Positions 18,736 to 28,160 of a stretch of 64,000 nucleotides of DNA are shown piece after piece. Source of the stretch: Aquirhabdus parva (GTDB taxonomy: Bacteria; Pseudomonadota; Gammaproteobacteria; Pseudomonadales; Moraxellaceae); contig NZ_CP031222.1 of the NCBI RefSeq assembly GCF_003351745.1, forward strand, positions 1,346,207-1,410,206, read 5' to 3'. Position 1 is the stretch's first letter. Every line of letters starts with the position of its first letter. The notes beneath the pieces were generated by a model, which did no database searches, was not told the DNA's origin, and worked only from the letters and a program-made list of their open reading frames with translations. The position numbers and the translations under genes were made by a program.

Positions 18736-19908
18736 ATGACTATGCAACCACTTAATCCAAATTATTACACCCCAGACCACATCGCCTTTGCGGACACCAT
18801 TCGCAAATTTACAGCACAAGAAATCACCCCATTTGCCCATGACTGGGAAGAGGCTGAAACCTTCCCACGTGAGCTTTACAAGAAAGCTGCTGATGTCGGC
18901 TTGCTAGGCCTTGGCTTTGATGAACAATACGGTGGCGTAGGCAAAACTGATGCATTTTATGTCCTGCTGTCATCCATCGAACTGGCCAAAGCAGGGTCAG
19001 GCGGAATCTGTGCTTCACTGTTGTCTCATAGCATCGGGGCTCCGCCTATTCAACATTTCGCCAGTGATGAGGTTAAAGCGCGCGTATTGCCAAGTATATT
19101 AAGTGGCGAAAAAATTTCTGCTTTGGCGATTACTGAGCCGAATGGTGGCTCCGATGTGGCTGCGCTGCAAACGCGTGCTGTGCGTGATGGTGATGATTTC
19201 CTTGTGACTGGTGAGAAAATCTATATCACGTCGGGAATGCGCGCTGATTATTACTCAGTGGCTGTGCGCACTGATCCCAATGCCAAAGGTGCGGCTGGCA
19301 TTTCGATGCTACTGATCGATGCCCATAGTCCTGGAATTACTAAAACGCAGCTCCACAAAACGGGTTGGTGGGCATCAGATACGGCTCAGATCCACTTTGA
19401 TAATGTGCGTGTGCCTGCCTCAAATCTACTGGGTGCCGAGAATATGGGGTTCTTCGTGATTATGAATAACTTCAATATGGAGCGGTTTTTCTTGGCGGCT
19501 TCTTCCTATGGTTTTGCATTGGTATGTTACGAAGAGGCTTTGGAGTGGGCTCAGCAGCGTAAAACCTTCGGAAAACGTTTGATTGATCATCAAGTTATGC
19601 GTCACAAACTCGTCGATATGGCGACACAACTTGCAGCGACACGTGCATTGCTGGAAGACACCGCTTGGCGTTTGGGCCAGCCCGATCAGCAGGGGAGTGA
19701 GTTGATTGCCCAATTGTGCATGCTCAAGAATGTTGCGACACGTACGATGCAGTTCTGTGCTGATGCCGGTGTGCAGACTCTAGGCGGGATGGGTTTTATG
19801 CGGGGTACGCGGATTGAGCGCATTTATCGTGATGTAAAAGTGAATATGATTGGCGGCGGTGCTGAAGAGATTATGAAGGACCTAGCGGGTAGACAACTCG
19901 GCTTTTGA
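18736..19908 (+). CDS. Acyl-CoA dehydrogenase family protein
   Basis: 390 residues from ATG 18736, where the family N-terminus begins; the longest frame opens with TTG at 18664 and adds a doubtful leader. No clear ribosome binding site is present for any candidate. Acyl-CoA dehydrogenase blocks are 'LGLGFDEQYGGVG', 'ALAITEPNGGSDVAAL' (FAD and substrate loop), 'YITSGMRADYYSV', 'AQQRKTFGKRLIDHQ' and 'GGMGFMRGTRIERIYRDV'. The YEGT catalytic position of short/medium-chain enzymes reads GGGA. The likely catalytic base is E249 in 'FNMERF', as in isovaleryl-CoA-type dehydrogenases. The substrate is probably a branched or medium acyl-CoA. No partner beta-oxidation genes adjoin it. Confidence 0.88.
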   Translation: MTMQPLNPNYYTPDHIAFADTIRKFTAQEITPFAHDWEEAETFPRELYKKAADVGLLGLGFDEQYGGVGKTDAFYVLLSSIELAKAGSGGICASLLSHSIGAPPIQHFASDEVKARVLPSILSGEKISALAITEPNGGSDVAALQTRAVRDGDDFLVTGEKIYITSGMRADYYSVAVRTDPNAKGAAGISMLLIDAHSPGITKTQLHKTGWWASDTAQIHFDNVRVPASNLLGAENMGFFVIMNNFNMERFFLAASSYGFALVCYEEALEWAQQRKTFGKRLIDHQVMRHKLVDMATQLAATRALLEDTAWRLGQPDQQGSELIAQLCMLKNVATRTMQFCADAGVQTLGGMGFMRGTRIERIYRDVKVNMIGGGAEEIMKDLAGRQLGF

Positions 19909-19927
19909 TCAGGGCATTGAGAATGAT

Positions 19928-19955
19928 CTAGAGGATGGCAGGCCACCCTCTAGAT
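19928..19955. repeat. Inverted repeat between convergent genes
   Basis: TCTAGAGG...CCTCTAGA stem with an inner TGG/CCA stretch, between the acyl-CoA dehydrogenase and OPT stop codons. No T-run follows on either strand, so its role as terminator is uncertain. Confidence 0.45.
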
Positions 19956-19963
19956 TCATGTGA

Positions 19964-21937
19964 TTAGTGTTTCTTGGAGTGCTGGCTTAACCAATGATAT
20001 AAAAAGGCAATCGACAGTGCAAAAACGCCGCCACCAATCCAGATGGATGCCGTTTCAAAATCAGATCCCACCAGTGCCAAAGGTGCTGCTACACCAGAGA
20101 AAGCCACAATCGCTGCAATCACAACCCCAACCACACTCTCACCAACAATAAGTCCCGATGCGAGCAATACGCCGAGTTGCTGTGTTGCTTCTGGATTGGC
20201 AGAGCGTTGTGCACGCTTATTGAAATACCAACCGACCACTGCACCGACCACAATCATCAATGTGCTTTGTGTGGGCAGGTAAATGCCTAGACCAACAGCA
20301 AGCGGTGGGATGCTCATATGAAGGGTAGTACGTTTAAGTACTTCATCAATGATGATCAACGTTATGCCGATGGCTATGCCGATACCAATGAGGCTCCAGT
20401 CAATATTATTTTGAATCACACCTTGCGCCAAAGCTGAAATTAACCCTGCTTGAGGTGCAGGTAATGCCGTAGCGGGATTAGCACCCGGTACACCAGCAAA
20501 ACCGTATGCATGGTTCAGCAAGTCCAATACTGGAGGAATAACTGCCGCCCCTGCGATCACGCCAATGATGAGGACCACCTGCTGTTTCCACGGCGTTGCA
20601 TCAACCAATTGACCTGTTTTTAGATCTTGCAGATTGTTATTGGCAATCGATGCAACCGAGAAGATCACAGCCGTGGTGAAGAGCGCGAATGCAACGAGTG
20701 CTTTACCGGCTTCAGGGCCTACATAAGGTTTTACACCGATAGTCAGTAGCAACGCTGCACCGATAACGACAAGAATACCTACGCCGGAGAGTGGACTATT
20801 GGATGAACCAATGAGACCCGCCATATAGCCACAAATCGTCGAAACGAAGAAACCCATCAAAATGACATAAGCCAAGCCACCAATTGCCAATACGGCAACA
20901 TGATCCCCTAAGCCATTGGTCATGCTGAAATAGCCAAGCAAGTAGAGTATAGGCACGCAGCACACCAATGTGATTAAACCCACAATCCCAATGGGGATAT
21001 CTTGTTCGGTTCGCGGTAATGTATCCGCTTGGCCTGACTTGCGAACCCGTGCAGCGACAATGGCTGAAGTTAGTCCGCTGATAACAGGTTTAATCAGCTT
21101 GCCAAGCGTCCACAGCGCGGCAATACCGATAGCACCGGCACCCACGAAACGAACTTTATGGCTCCAAGTCGCTTGGGCAAGATCAGCGATGCCACTGGTG
21201 ACGGGCTCAACCAATGAGAAGTGCGGTACACCCCAACCCCAACCAATGATTGCACCCACTAACATGGCAATACCGACAGCTAGACCACACAAATGCCCGA
21301 TTGCAAACAATGCAAAGGAGAGGTTGAAGTCAAAGCCGGTGACTGAGCCTTTATTGCCGACATTAAAGTAATGCGCGACATCACTGGCAAACACTTTGGT
21401 AGCGACGATCACTGCAAAGACTGAGGAAACGATAGAGCCGTAGATCAACGCCAGTAAGCCTGTTTTGTTCCCTTCTACATCCGTGCTACTGACTTTTAGA
21501 ACTTCAGCACAGGCGACCCCTTCAGGATAGGGGAGATCAGAGTTGGTGACTAAAGCACGGCGTAGGGGAATCGAATACATGACGCCGAGAATACCGCCGA
21601 GTGCACAGACAGAAAACGAGATCCAGAAAGGAAAACCAGTCCAGCAACCGATCATGATCATGCCGGGGAGGACGAAGATAATCGAGGAGAGGGTTCCTGC
21701 TGCTGAGGCCATCGTTTGCACGATGTTGTTTTCTTGGATTGTTGAGTCTCTAAATTTACGTAAGAGCGCCATGGATATCACAGCGGCGGGAATCGATGTT
21801 GAAAATGTCAGTCCAACTTTGAGTCCGAAAAACACATTTGCTGCAGTAAAGACGATGGTAATGATGATGCCGATAATGATGCCGCGTATAGTGAGCTCTA
21901 CGCGTGATTTATTGTTGGCTTGCGGTTGCACGCTCAC
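19964..21937 (-). CDS. OPT-family oligopeptide transporter
   Basis: 657 residues with about 16 membrane segments. The N-terminal segment reads 'IRGIIIGIIITIVFTAANVFF' and is followed by 'GLKVGLTFSTSIPAAVIS', the pattern of bacterial OPT transporters. 'DLPYPEGVACAEVLK' and 'GSSNSPLSGVGI' are further conserved blocks. OPT proteins are proton-driven importers of small peptides or metal chelates. Transcribed alone and convergent with the acyl-CoA dehydrogenase. A hairpin (19928-19955) between the two stops lacks a T-run. Confidence 0.93.
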   Translation of the reverse strand: MSVQPQANNKSRVELTIRGIIIGIIITIVFTAANVFFGLKVGLTFSTSIPAAVISMALLRKFRDSTIQENNIVQTMASAAGTLSSIIFVLPGMIMIGCWTGFPFWISFSVCALGGILGVMYSIPLRRALVTNSDLPYPEGVACAEVLKVSSTDVEGNKTGLLALIYGSIVSSVFAVIVATKVFASDVAHYFNVGNKGSVTGFDFNLSFALFAIGHLCGLAVGIAMLVGAIIGWGWGVPHFSLVEPVTSGIADLAQATWSHKVRFVGAGAIGIAALWTLGKLIKPVISGLTSAIVAARVRKSGQADTLPRTEQDIPIGIVGLITLVCCVPILYLLGYFSMTNGLGDHVAVLAIGGLAYVILMGFFVSTICGYMAGLIGSSNSPLSGVGILVVIGAALLLTIGVKPYVGPEAGKALVAFALFTTAVIFSVASIANNNLQDLKTGQLVDATPWKQQVVLIIGVIAGAAVIPPVLDLLNHAYGFAGVPGANPATALPAPQAGLISALAQGVIQNNIDWSLIGIGIAIGITLIIIDEVLKRTTLHMSIPPLAVGLGIYLPTQSTLMIVVGAVVGWYFNKRAQRSANPEATQQLGVLLASGLIVGESVVGVVIAAIVAFSGVAAPLALVGSDFETASIWIGGGVFALSIAFLYHWLSQHSKKH

Positions 21938-22129
21938 AAATGTACTCCAATTGAATTTCGAAAACTGTCTTCCAGATGGTCAAAGACGGTATAAGGGGGT
22001 GAATATATCCTGCTAGGCTTAAGCGATTCAAGAAATATAACTTTTCATTCATCTGATTTTCAGATAACTAATCTCTGAATGAGGGACAACGATGGGGAAT
22101 CGTTAGCAAGAAATGAGCCAGATGGGCTT

Positions 22130-23248
22130 TCATATTGTGTTTTGATAGCTACAGTCATCCAATATAATGAAGTCATTTGATCCAATTCGATTTGATCCAA
22201 ATACCACTTGATAAGAGCCACCTAGACTGATTTGATGTGTTATAGCATCTTCTTTTTCTTTAAAAAAATATTCTGGTATCTTTGTTATTTTATTTTGTAC
22301 TGCCCAACTCAATCTCCAGCCTGGGTTGATTTTATCCAAAGATGGAATTAAAACATTTATCCATGGGATTAATTCAAAATGTACTGCACACCCATTTCCC
22401 TTCTCATTATCAATAGCTCCAACAGAGCGGCTAACAATGCCAATCACCTCTCCATCTTTATTAAATACAGGTCCTCCACTCATTCCACTTGGCCAGTTAG
22501 CTTCCACCTCAATTATAGGTGTTGAATTTCCTCTGCCTTCGGGATGTAAAGCAATTATTCGTCCATAAGATGCTGACATTCCATCAGATAAAAAATACTG
22601 AAGCCGTTCTTCATTAATAGGTTCACATTTTAAATCTGGAAAACCGAAAGCTATTACTGTCTCACCTATCTTCGGATTCCAGCCGGAAAGTCGAATTGGA
22701 ACTGTCCCGATCATATCAGTGGGAATTTTGTCTGCTAATCTCATTATTGCAATGTCAGAGACTGCCTCGAATTCCTGTTCACCTCTCAAGTCTGCGAGCG
22801 GATCGTCTCGCTTCCTTAAATGGGAGTGAATGCTGGCAACAGAGGCAAGGGCTTTATCAGGAATTTTGAATCTGCCAAATACGACACCTCTAATTCCAAG
22901 AAGTAATATCGGATATATATCGGAGCCTTCGTATAAGAAGTTCACTTCTTCACTATTTGTTGAAGGCCTTACATGTTTTCGGGCAGCATCTATGACATGG
23001 TCAGCAGTGAGAAATGTACCCCAGCCATCTACATGAAATGCTGTTCCCATTCCTATTAATCTATTAGCATCTTTTAGCAATACTGGGACAATAGCATGGC
23101 GCAATCCTTTGTACCATGTCTCATTGAATACAGGGAATAGGTCTTGACCATGAGATGATGGAGGCGATATTGGAATACGAGTTTTTCTAATTTCTGAAAA
23201 TTCGCAGATAGAAACAATTATTGGTGAATAAGCGTATTTAGTACTCAT
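22130..23248 (-). CDS. Trypsin-like serine protease without signal peptide
   Basis: 372 residues. A chymotrypsin-fold domain spans about 55-300 with a full triad: H84 in 'FLTADHVID', D165 in 'VSDIAIMRL' and S257 in 'PSGMSGGPV'. There is no signal peptide, membrane segment or PDZ domain, so it should be cytoplasmic, unlike DegP/DegS proteases. The last 70 residues form an extra C-terminal piece with no family I recognise. The gene is visibly more AT-rich than its neighbours. No Shine-Dalgarno precedes the ATG, but a TATACT box lies about 22-27 nt upstream. Together with the small gene at 23356 it looks like an acquired segment between the OPT transporter and lon. Function unknown. Confidence 0.8.
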   Translation of the reverse strand: MSTKYAYSPIIVSICEFSEIRKTRIPISPPSSHGQDLFPVFNETWYKGLRHAIVPVLLKDANRLIGMGTAFHVDGWGTFLTADHVIDAARKHVRPSTNSEEVNFLYEGSDIYPILLLGIRGVVFGRFKIPDKALASVASIHSHLRKRDDPLADLRGEQEFEAVSDIAIMRLADKIPTDMIGTVPIRLSGWNPKIGETVIAFGFPDLKCEPINEERLQYFLSDGMSASYGRIIALHPEGRGNSTPIIEVEANWPSGMSGGPVFNKDGEVIGIVSRSVGAIDNEKGNGCAVHFELIPWINVLIPSLDKINPGWRLSWAVQNKITKIPEYFFKEKEDAITHQISLGGSYQVVFGSNRIGSNDFIILDDCSYQNTI

Positions 23249-23355
23249 ATAGAAAGATTTGATTTCTTAAGTATACTTTATAGGTTTGATTTAAATTAAG
23301 TATTATAGGTAAATGCTGCGAAATCCTTTCTTAGCCGTAATTGGTAAAGAAAAGA

Positions 23356-23574
23356 TCACTTCCTATCCTTCACCCACTCCTCATCACTCTCAACCAATTT
23401 GTCCGAAAGCTCCGCTAGTTTAATTGCAAGCGCTACAGACTTTTCTATGAGTTCATTTTCATTGTCATCATTAAGTGGATTAGTTTGGATCAGGGATGAG
23501 AATATAGTGGCGGACATTGAGGCAACGACTGACTCGCTATGCTGCAAATATAAGTAATGTTTCTTTTCTGACAT
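23356..23574 (-). CDS. Hypothetical 72-residue protein
   Basis: Small acidic, probably helical protein that I do not recognise. AGGGGG lies about 8 nt before the ATG, a good ribosome binding site, which is the main reason to accept it. The sequence has a hydrophilic start, a central helix ('LIEKSVALAIKLAELSDKL') and a charged end. It lies upstream of the trypsin-like protease gene on the same strand with a gap of about 107 bp and shares its AT-rich composition. Confidence 0.55.
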   Translation of the reverse strand: MSEKKHYLYLQHSESVVASMSATIFSSLIQTNPLNDDNENELIEKSVALAIKLAELSDKLVESDEEWVKDRK

Positions 23575-23678
23575 TTTTAACCCCCTGTAAATATTGTTTA
23601 AAGTGTTTTAAATCCTTGATGAAAATTATTTAAATCCTATAAGCTAAGAATATAGCCATAACCATCCAAAGGGTCAAT

Positions 23679-23713
23679 CAAAAGAAAAGCCCCCAACCAA
23701 AGTTGAGGGCTTC
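23679..23713 (-). terminator. Rho-independent terminator of lon
   Basis: Eleven-bp stem with one mismatch (23688-23698 with 23703-23713), 4-nt loop, followed on the minus strand by a T-rich tract. It lies just downstream of the lon stop. Confidence 0.88.
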
Positions 23714-23744
23714 TTTCGTAATGCTACATCACTTCTGCTTTAGA

Positions 23745-26186
23745 TCAGTGTCTCGCACCATCTTTAACTTCAGTCGGCTTAACCAATGCCACATCAGGGA
23801 TCTCGATAGGTAGCGGTGTAGGCATCTCAACAAGTGCTGCTTTAAGCACTTCATCAATGGTCTTCACAGCACGAATCTCTATACCCGCTTTGATGTTGTC
23901 TGGAATCTCATGCAGATCACGAAGATTCTCAGTCGGGATCAGCACCAGTTTCACACCCCCGCGATGCGCAGCCAGCAGTTTTTCTTTCAAGCCACCGATT
24001 GGTAAGACTAATCCGCGTAAGGTGACTTCACCAGTCATCGCCACATCTGCGCGGACTGGAATGCCAGTCATTGCAGAGACGAGGGCAGTAGTCAAACCAA
24101 TACCAGCTGAAGGACCATCTTTCGGTGTTGCGCCTTCTGGCATGTGTACATGGATGTCAGTCGTGCTGAATTTCTCGAAAGGAATTCCCAGACTATCACC
24201 ACGTGTGCGCACCACAGTCATTGCCGCTTTGATCGACTCTTGCATGACATCGCCAAGTGAACCAGTCGCTGTGTAGGTCCCTTTGCCTTTAACAGCTGCG
24301 GCTTCGATGGTCAGTAACTCACCACCGACTGAAGTCCATGCAAGACCGGTAACGCGACCAATCTGTGCATCTTCTTCGGCACGACCAAAGTCAAATTTAT
24401 ACACACCAGAGTAATCCACCAAGTTGGCTTCATTCACGTCGATGTGGACATTCTTAGACTTGCTGGTCACTGCTTCTTTGACGACTTTACGGCAGATCTT
24501 CGATACTTCACGCTCAAGATTACGTACACCAGCCTCACGGGTATAGCGACGAATCAATTCACGTACCGCACCTTCATCGATCGTCAATTCCTTAAGTTTC
24601 AAGCCATTGGTCTTAATTGCTTTAGGAATCAAATAGCGCTCAGCGATATTGACCTTCTCATCTTCGGTGTAGCCGGGTAAGCGAATCACTTCCATCCGAT
24701 CCAAGAGTGGAGCAGGAATGTTCATGGTGTTCGCTGTACAGATGAACATCACTTCAGACAAGTCTAAGTCCATATCGAGATAATGGTCATTGAACTTGTG
24801 GTTCTGTGATGGATCAAGTACCTCAAGCAGCGCAGATGCAGGGTCGCCACGATAGTCCTGTGCCATCTTGTCGATCTCATCGAGTAAGAACAGTGGGTTC
24901 TTCACACCGACTTTAGACAAATGCTGCACGATCTTACCGGGCATCGCACCGATATAAGTCCGGCGATGACCACGAATCTCGGCTTCGTCACGTACGCCAC
25001 CAAGCGCCATGCGAACAAACTCACGCCCAGTCGCTTTTGCTACAGACTCGCCAAGTGAAGTTTTACCAACACCGGGAGGGCCAACCAAACACAAGATCGG
25101 ACCACGAAGTTGTTTAACGCGAGATTGCACGGCCAAGAATTCAACGATGCGTTCTTTGACTTCTTTAAGACCATAGTGATCTTCATCAAGAATTTCTTGA
25201 GCTTTATCCAGCTTAATCGATACTTTCGAAGCCTTGAGCCATGGTGTATTCAAAATCCAGTCGACATAGTTACGCACCACAGCCGCTTCGCTAGAAGCAG
25301 GTTGCATTGCTTTGAGTTTTTTGAATTCACTCTCTGCTTTTTTGCGTACGTCTTCAGGCAACTCGGCATCAAACAGGCGTTTTTCAAGTTCGCCCATTTC
25401 ATCGGTATCGCCTTCATTCATGTCGGAAAGTTCACGTTGAATCACTTTCATTTTTTCATTGAGAAAGTATTCACGTTGATTCTTTTCCATTTGTCGTTTA
25501 ACCGACTCATGCAGACCTTGCTCAACTTTTTGCTCTTCCGATTGACGCAATAAATAGTCGGTCAGTTCTTTGACATGATCGGCAATATTGGCGTCTTCCA
25601 GAAATTTCTGTTTCACTTCAATCGCCAGTGGCGCGCGGGTTGCGATGAAATAGATCATTTCGAGCAAATCAGTGATTTTTTCAGATGCGGCAATCAACTC
25701 GCGGCTGTTACGTAGTTTGGCTTCTGCATATTGGGCAAAAAGCTGTTGCAACGCTTCGCGTTCAGTTTTTTGTGCATTTGCACTGATTTTAATTGGGGTC
25801 GGCTCTGGGGTTGTTTCGGCACGCATATAGTCATCTTGGTCAATAATTGCCAAGCGACGTGCACGATATAAACCTTCAATCAGCACCTTGATGCAATTGT
25901 CATCATTTTCATGATTTACAACTTGTACAATGCGGCTGACGGTGCCGTATTGATATAAGTTGCCATCATCAATGTCTTCAGTTAGCGAATCTTTTTGCGC
26001 AACTACAAAAACGAGATCATCTTCTTCGCGTGCTATTTCAACGGCGCGAATAGATTTTGGTCTGCCCACAAATAGCGCAATTTGCATATGCGGGTAAACC
26101 ACCACATCACGCAAGGCTAACAGGGGTAGAACTTTGTCAGTCGCGGGGATGTGTTTTACGGTGCTGTTTTGCTTAGAATCGGTCAT
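23745..26186 (-). CDS. lon: ATP-dependent protease Lon
   Basis: 813 residues, minus strand, with AGGAG ahead of the ATG. Order: N-terminal substrate-binding LAN domain (about 15-215), helical linker with 'NQREYFLNEKMKVIQRELSD', AAA+ module with Walker A GPPGVGKTS and Walker B 'LFLLDEIDKM', and C-terminal protease domain with the Ser-Lys dyad S693 ('DGPSAGIG') and K736 ('GGLKEKLL'). Lon degrades misfolded proteins and regulators in the cytoplasm. The 243-bp upstream region should carry its promoter; I could not find a convincing sigma-32 box. Confidence 0.98.
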   Translation of the reverse strand: MTDSKQNSTVKHIPATDKVLPLLALRDVVVYPHMQIALFVGRPKSIRAVEIAREEDDLVFVVAQKDSLTEDIDDGNLYQYGTVSRIVQVVNHENDDNCIKVLIEGLYRARRLAIIDQDDYMRAETTPEPTPIKISANAQKTEREALQQLFAQYAEAKLRNSRELIAASEKITDLLEMIYFIATRAPLAIEVKQKFLEDANIADHVKELTDYLLRQSEEQKVEQGLHESVKRQMEKNQREYFLNEKMKVIQRELSDMNEGDTDEMGELEKRLFDAELPEDVRKKAESEFKKLKAMQPASSEAAVVRNYVDWILNTPWLKASKVSIKLDKAQEILDEDHYGLKEVKERIVEFLAVQSRVKQLRGPILCLVGPPGVGKTSLGESVAKATGREFVRMALGGVRDEAEIRGHRRTYIGAMPGKIVQHLSKVGVKNPLFLLDEIDKMAQDYRGDPASALLEVLDPSQNHKFNDHYLDMDLDLSEVMFICTANTMNIPAPLLDRMEVIRLPGYTEDEKVNIAERYLIPKAIKTNGLKLKELTIDEGAVRELIRRYTREAGVRNLEREVSKICRKVVKEAVTSKSKNVHIDVNEANLVDYSGVYKFDFGRAEEDAQIGRVTGLAWTSVGGELLTIEAAAVKGKGTYTATGSLGDVMQESIKAAMTVVRTRGDSLGIPFEKFSTTDIHVHMPEGATPKDGPSAGIGLTTALVSAMTGIPVRADVAMTGEVTLRGLVLPIGGLKEKLLAAHRGGVKLVLIPTENLRDLHEIPDNIKAGIEIRAVKTIDEVLKAALVEMPTPLPIEIPDVALVKPTEVKDGARH

Positions 26187-26429
26187 AAATCACTCCTATG
26201 AAACATCAGCGTATTCGCTTGTCATGATTTATTAATAAAGCATGTTTGCAAAATTACAAGGCTACACGATGCTAAAAAACATATATCTTGCTGCGATGAC
26301 TGATCGTATGCTGTTTTTGTGTACAGTTGCAAACACGAGAAAATTAAAAATAACTTATGAATAACCTACCTAGCGGGTTATTTATAGCTATTTTAGAAAA
26401 AGCAATTTACTTGCCATACTCACGTTAAA

Positions 26430-27110
26430 TTAGTGCAAAAATGAATCGCGAGCAACTGTATTAAAACGTTGATATTGAGTTGGTGTAACCACTGCATGAA
26501 GCGAGATATCCCAAGGATTTGTTTCTAATAGATCAACCCGTTGAAAATCATAAGCCATCCCAACACGATAAGGTTTCTTAAAATGTTGTCTATGACTGCG
26601 CTTGTTATTGAAAGGCTTTTCCATACATCGAGATAAGCTTCGATCATAGAAGCCTCCACCCATTCCTAAGCGATGTCCTTTATCGTCATATGCAACTAAT
26701 GGCATAAAAATTACGTCTAGATCCATTACGGATAGCCCGCGCTGTTTAGACGGCTGTTTCATACCAAAGCGGTGACTTGTCATTCGTGATGTATATTTTG
26801 CTTTTACTTGAGCCCAAGCCAGCGGTTGATCTTTGGCTATTACAACCGGAAAATATATGGACTTTTTGAGTTTCAAGCACAGTTTAATCAAGCTTTGTGT
26901 TGGGATTTCACCAAATGCATCTATATAGAGTCCGATCTTTGTTGCATGCATAAATGTCGACTGTTTACGAATGTGGCGTACGACAGCATGCCCTGCTTGA
27001 CGACGGTAGTGGATTGATAGTTCTCTTCGCTGACGACGAATATATTGCCTTAATAGTTGACTATCTGGATGGGAAAATATTGGCGATTCCAAAGCTTTAC
27101 TTGACCTCAT
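26430..27110 (-). CDS. ygfA: 5-formyltetrahydrofolate cyclo-ligase
   Basis: 226 residues. It converts 5-formyl-THF to 5,10-methenyl-THF with ATP. The conserved ATP/substrate loop is 'GHRLGMGGGFYDRSLS', and the N-terminal 'LRQYIRRQRREL' matches the family basic helix. In many gammaproteobacteria this gene directly follows 6S RNA and is read from its transcript. Here it is separated by a plus-strand CsgG-like gene, so it must use its own promoter. An 11-bp inverted repeat lies 16 bp before its start. Confidence 0.9.
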   Translation of the reverse strand: MRSSKALESPIFSHPDSQLLRQYIRRQRRELSIHYRRQAGHAVVRHIRKQSTFMHATKIGLYIDAFGEIPTQSLIKLCLKLKKSIYFPVVIAKDQPLAWAQVKAKYTSRMTSHRFGMKQPSKQRGLSVMDLDVIFMPLVAYDDKGHRLGMGGGFYDRSLSRCMEKPFNNKRSHRQHFKKPYRVGMAYDFQRVDLLETNPWDISLHAVVTPTQYQRFNTVARDSFLH

Positions 27111-27125
27111 TATTGGATTTATTTA

Positions 27126-27155
27126 TCTGATAATAAACAATTAATTATTATCAGA
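27126..27155. repeat. Inverted repeat in divergent ygfA / csgG-like promoter region
   Basis: Perfect 11-bp arms (27126-27136 and 27145-27155) with an 8-nt AT-rich spacer. It could be an operator or an mRNA hairpin in the ygfA leader. No T-run follows, so a terminator is unlikely. Confidence 0.5.
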
Positions 27156-27296
27156 GAACCTAAAATTTAAACCTAAAAACATATCCTTACAAAATTTATG
27201 GTTATGAAATGATTTATTTTGTTGTATTTTTTGAAGTATATTGTGCCCGGACAAAAAGATCTGGATTAACTGGATAAATTATTAGGGGCTTTAGTT

Positions 27297-28121
27297 ATGA
27301 ATATCAAAAAAATATCTCTTTTTGCAGTGGTTACACCATTACTACTAACTGCATGTGCAAGCGGTATTCAAATGGGTGGTAAAGATCCGAATATGGTTGC
27401 AACGGGGAGTGCCGGTGGTAGTCAGGCCACAGGCGCAAATGCGCAATTAGAAAAATGTGATTCACCTCTTGGAACCATTTCTTTAGTAGAGAACCAAACA
27501 GCGGGTTGGTATACCATACTAACAGGAGAATATCATCTTCCACCAACAGCTACCTTACTTCGTTTGATGATTCAGCAATCAAATTGCTTTGTTGTAGTCG
27601 AACGTAGTGCCGCTGGTATGAATGCGATGAACCGTGAGCGTGCTTTGGAAAGCTCAGGGGAAATGCGTAAAGGGAGTAAGTATGGTAAAGGTCAGATGGT
27701 CTCTTCTGACTATGGCCTATCGCCAGAAGTTGTTTTTAATGAAAATAACGCAGGCGGTCTTTCAGGTGCAATTGGTGGTTTATTGGGCGGCTTTGCTGGA
27801 CAAGCAATTGGTGCAATTGGTGCAAGTACTAAATCCCGCCAAGCAACAACAATGCTAACTATGGTTGATAACCGTTCAGGTGTGCAACTTGCAGTAGCGG
27901 AAGGTAATGCTTCTAAAACTGATTGGGCTGGGATTGGCGGTCTATTTGGTCGCAACGGCGGTGGTAGCTTAGGCGGTTACCAGAACACAGCTCAGGGTAA
28001 ATTGATTGCTGCAGCATTCATGGATTCATATAACGGCATTGTCAGGTCAACGCGTAACTACAAAGCACAACAAGTTAAAGGTGGTCTTGGCAAAGGCGGT
28101 AATTTAAAAGTTGGTGATTAA
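27297..28121 (+). CDS. CsgG/HfaB-family lipoprotein
   Basis: 274 residues. The lipoprotein signal peptide ends in a lipobox LLTAC (Cys20). The body matches the CsgG family: 'TATLLRLMIQQSNCFVVVERSA', 'GLSPEVVFNENN' and a C-terminal 'AAFMDSYNGIVRS'. A Gly/Ala-rich segment around residues 155-180 resembles a glycine zipper. CsgG forms the outer-membrane curli secretion pore, but csgE, csgF and curlin genes are absent here, so export of another substrate or an envelope-stability role is likelier. It sits alone between ygfA and 6S RNA with its own terminator. Confidence 0.8.
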   Translation: MNIKKISLFAVVTPLLLTACASGIQMGGKDPNMVATGSAGGSQATGANAQLEKCDSPLGTISLVENQTAGWYTILTGEYHLPPTATLLRLMIQQSNCFVVVERSAAGMNAMNRERALESSGEMRKGSKYGKGQMVSSDYGLSPEVVFNENNAGGLSGAIGGLLGGFAGQAIGAIGASTKSRQATTMLTMVDNRSGVQLAVAEGNASKTDWAGIGGLFGRNGGGSLGGYQNTAQGKLIAAAFMDSYNGIVRSTRNYKAQQVKGGLGKGGNLKVGD

Positions 28122-28160
28122 AATTAAATAGGTATGTGAATTTACCTAACAACATTTATA

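Noticed and set aside
19928-19955. Hairpin after the acyl-CoA dehydrogenase as a Rho-independent terminator
   Set aside because: The stem is good, but neither strand has a T-run, so it is listed only as an inverted repeat.
20970-22016. Long plus-strand reading frames antisense to the OPT transporter
   Set aside because: They mirror the codon bias of the real transporter gene, have no ribosome binding sites, and their low-complexity products match no family.
25110-25553. 147-codon plus-strand frame inside lon
   Set aside because: It is antisense to a fully conserved part of Lon; the Phe-rich product is typical of a shadow frame.
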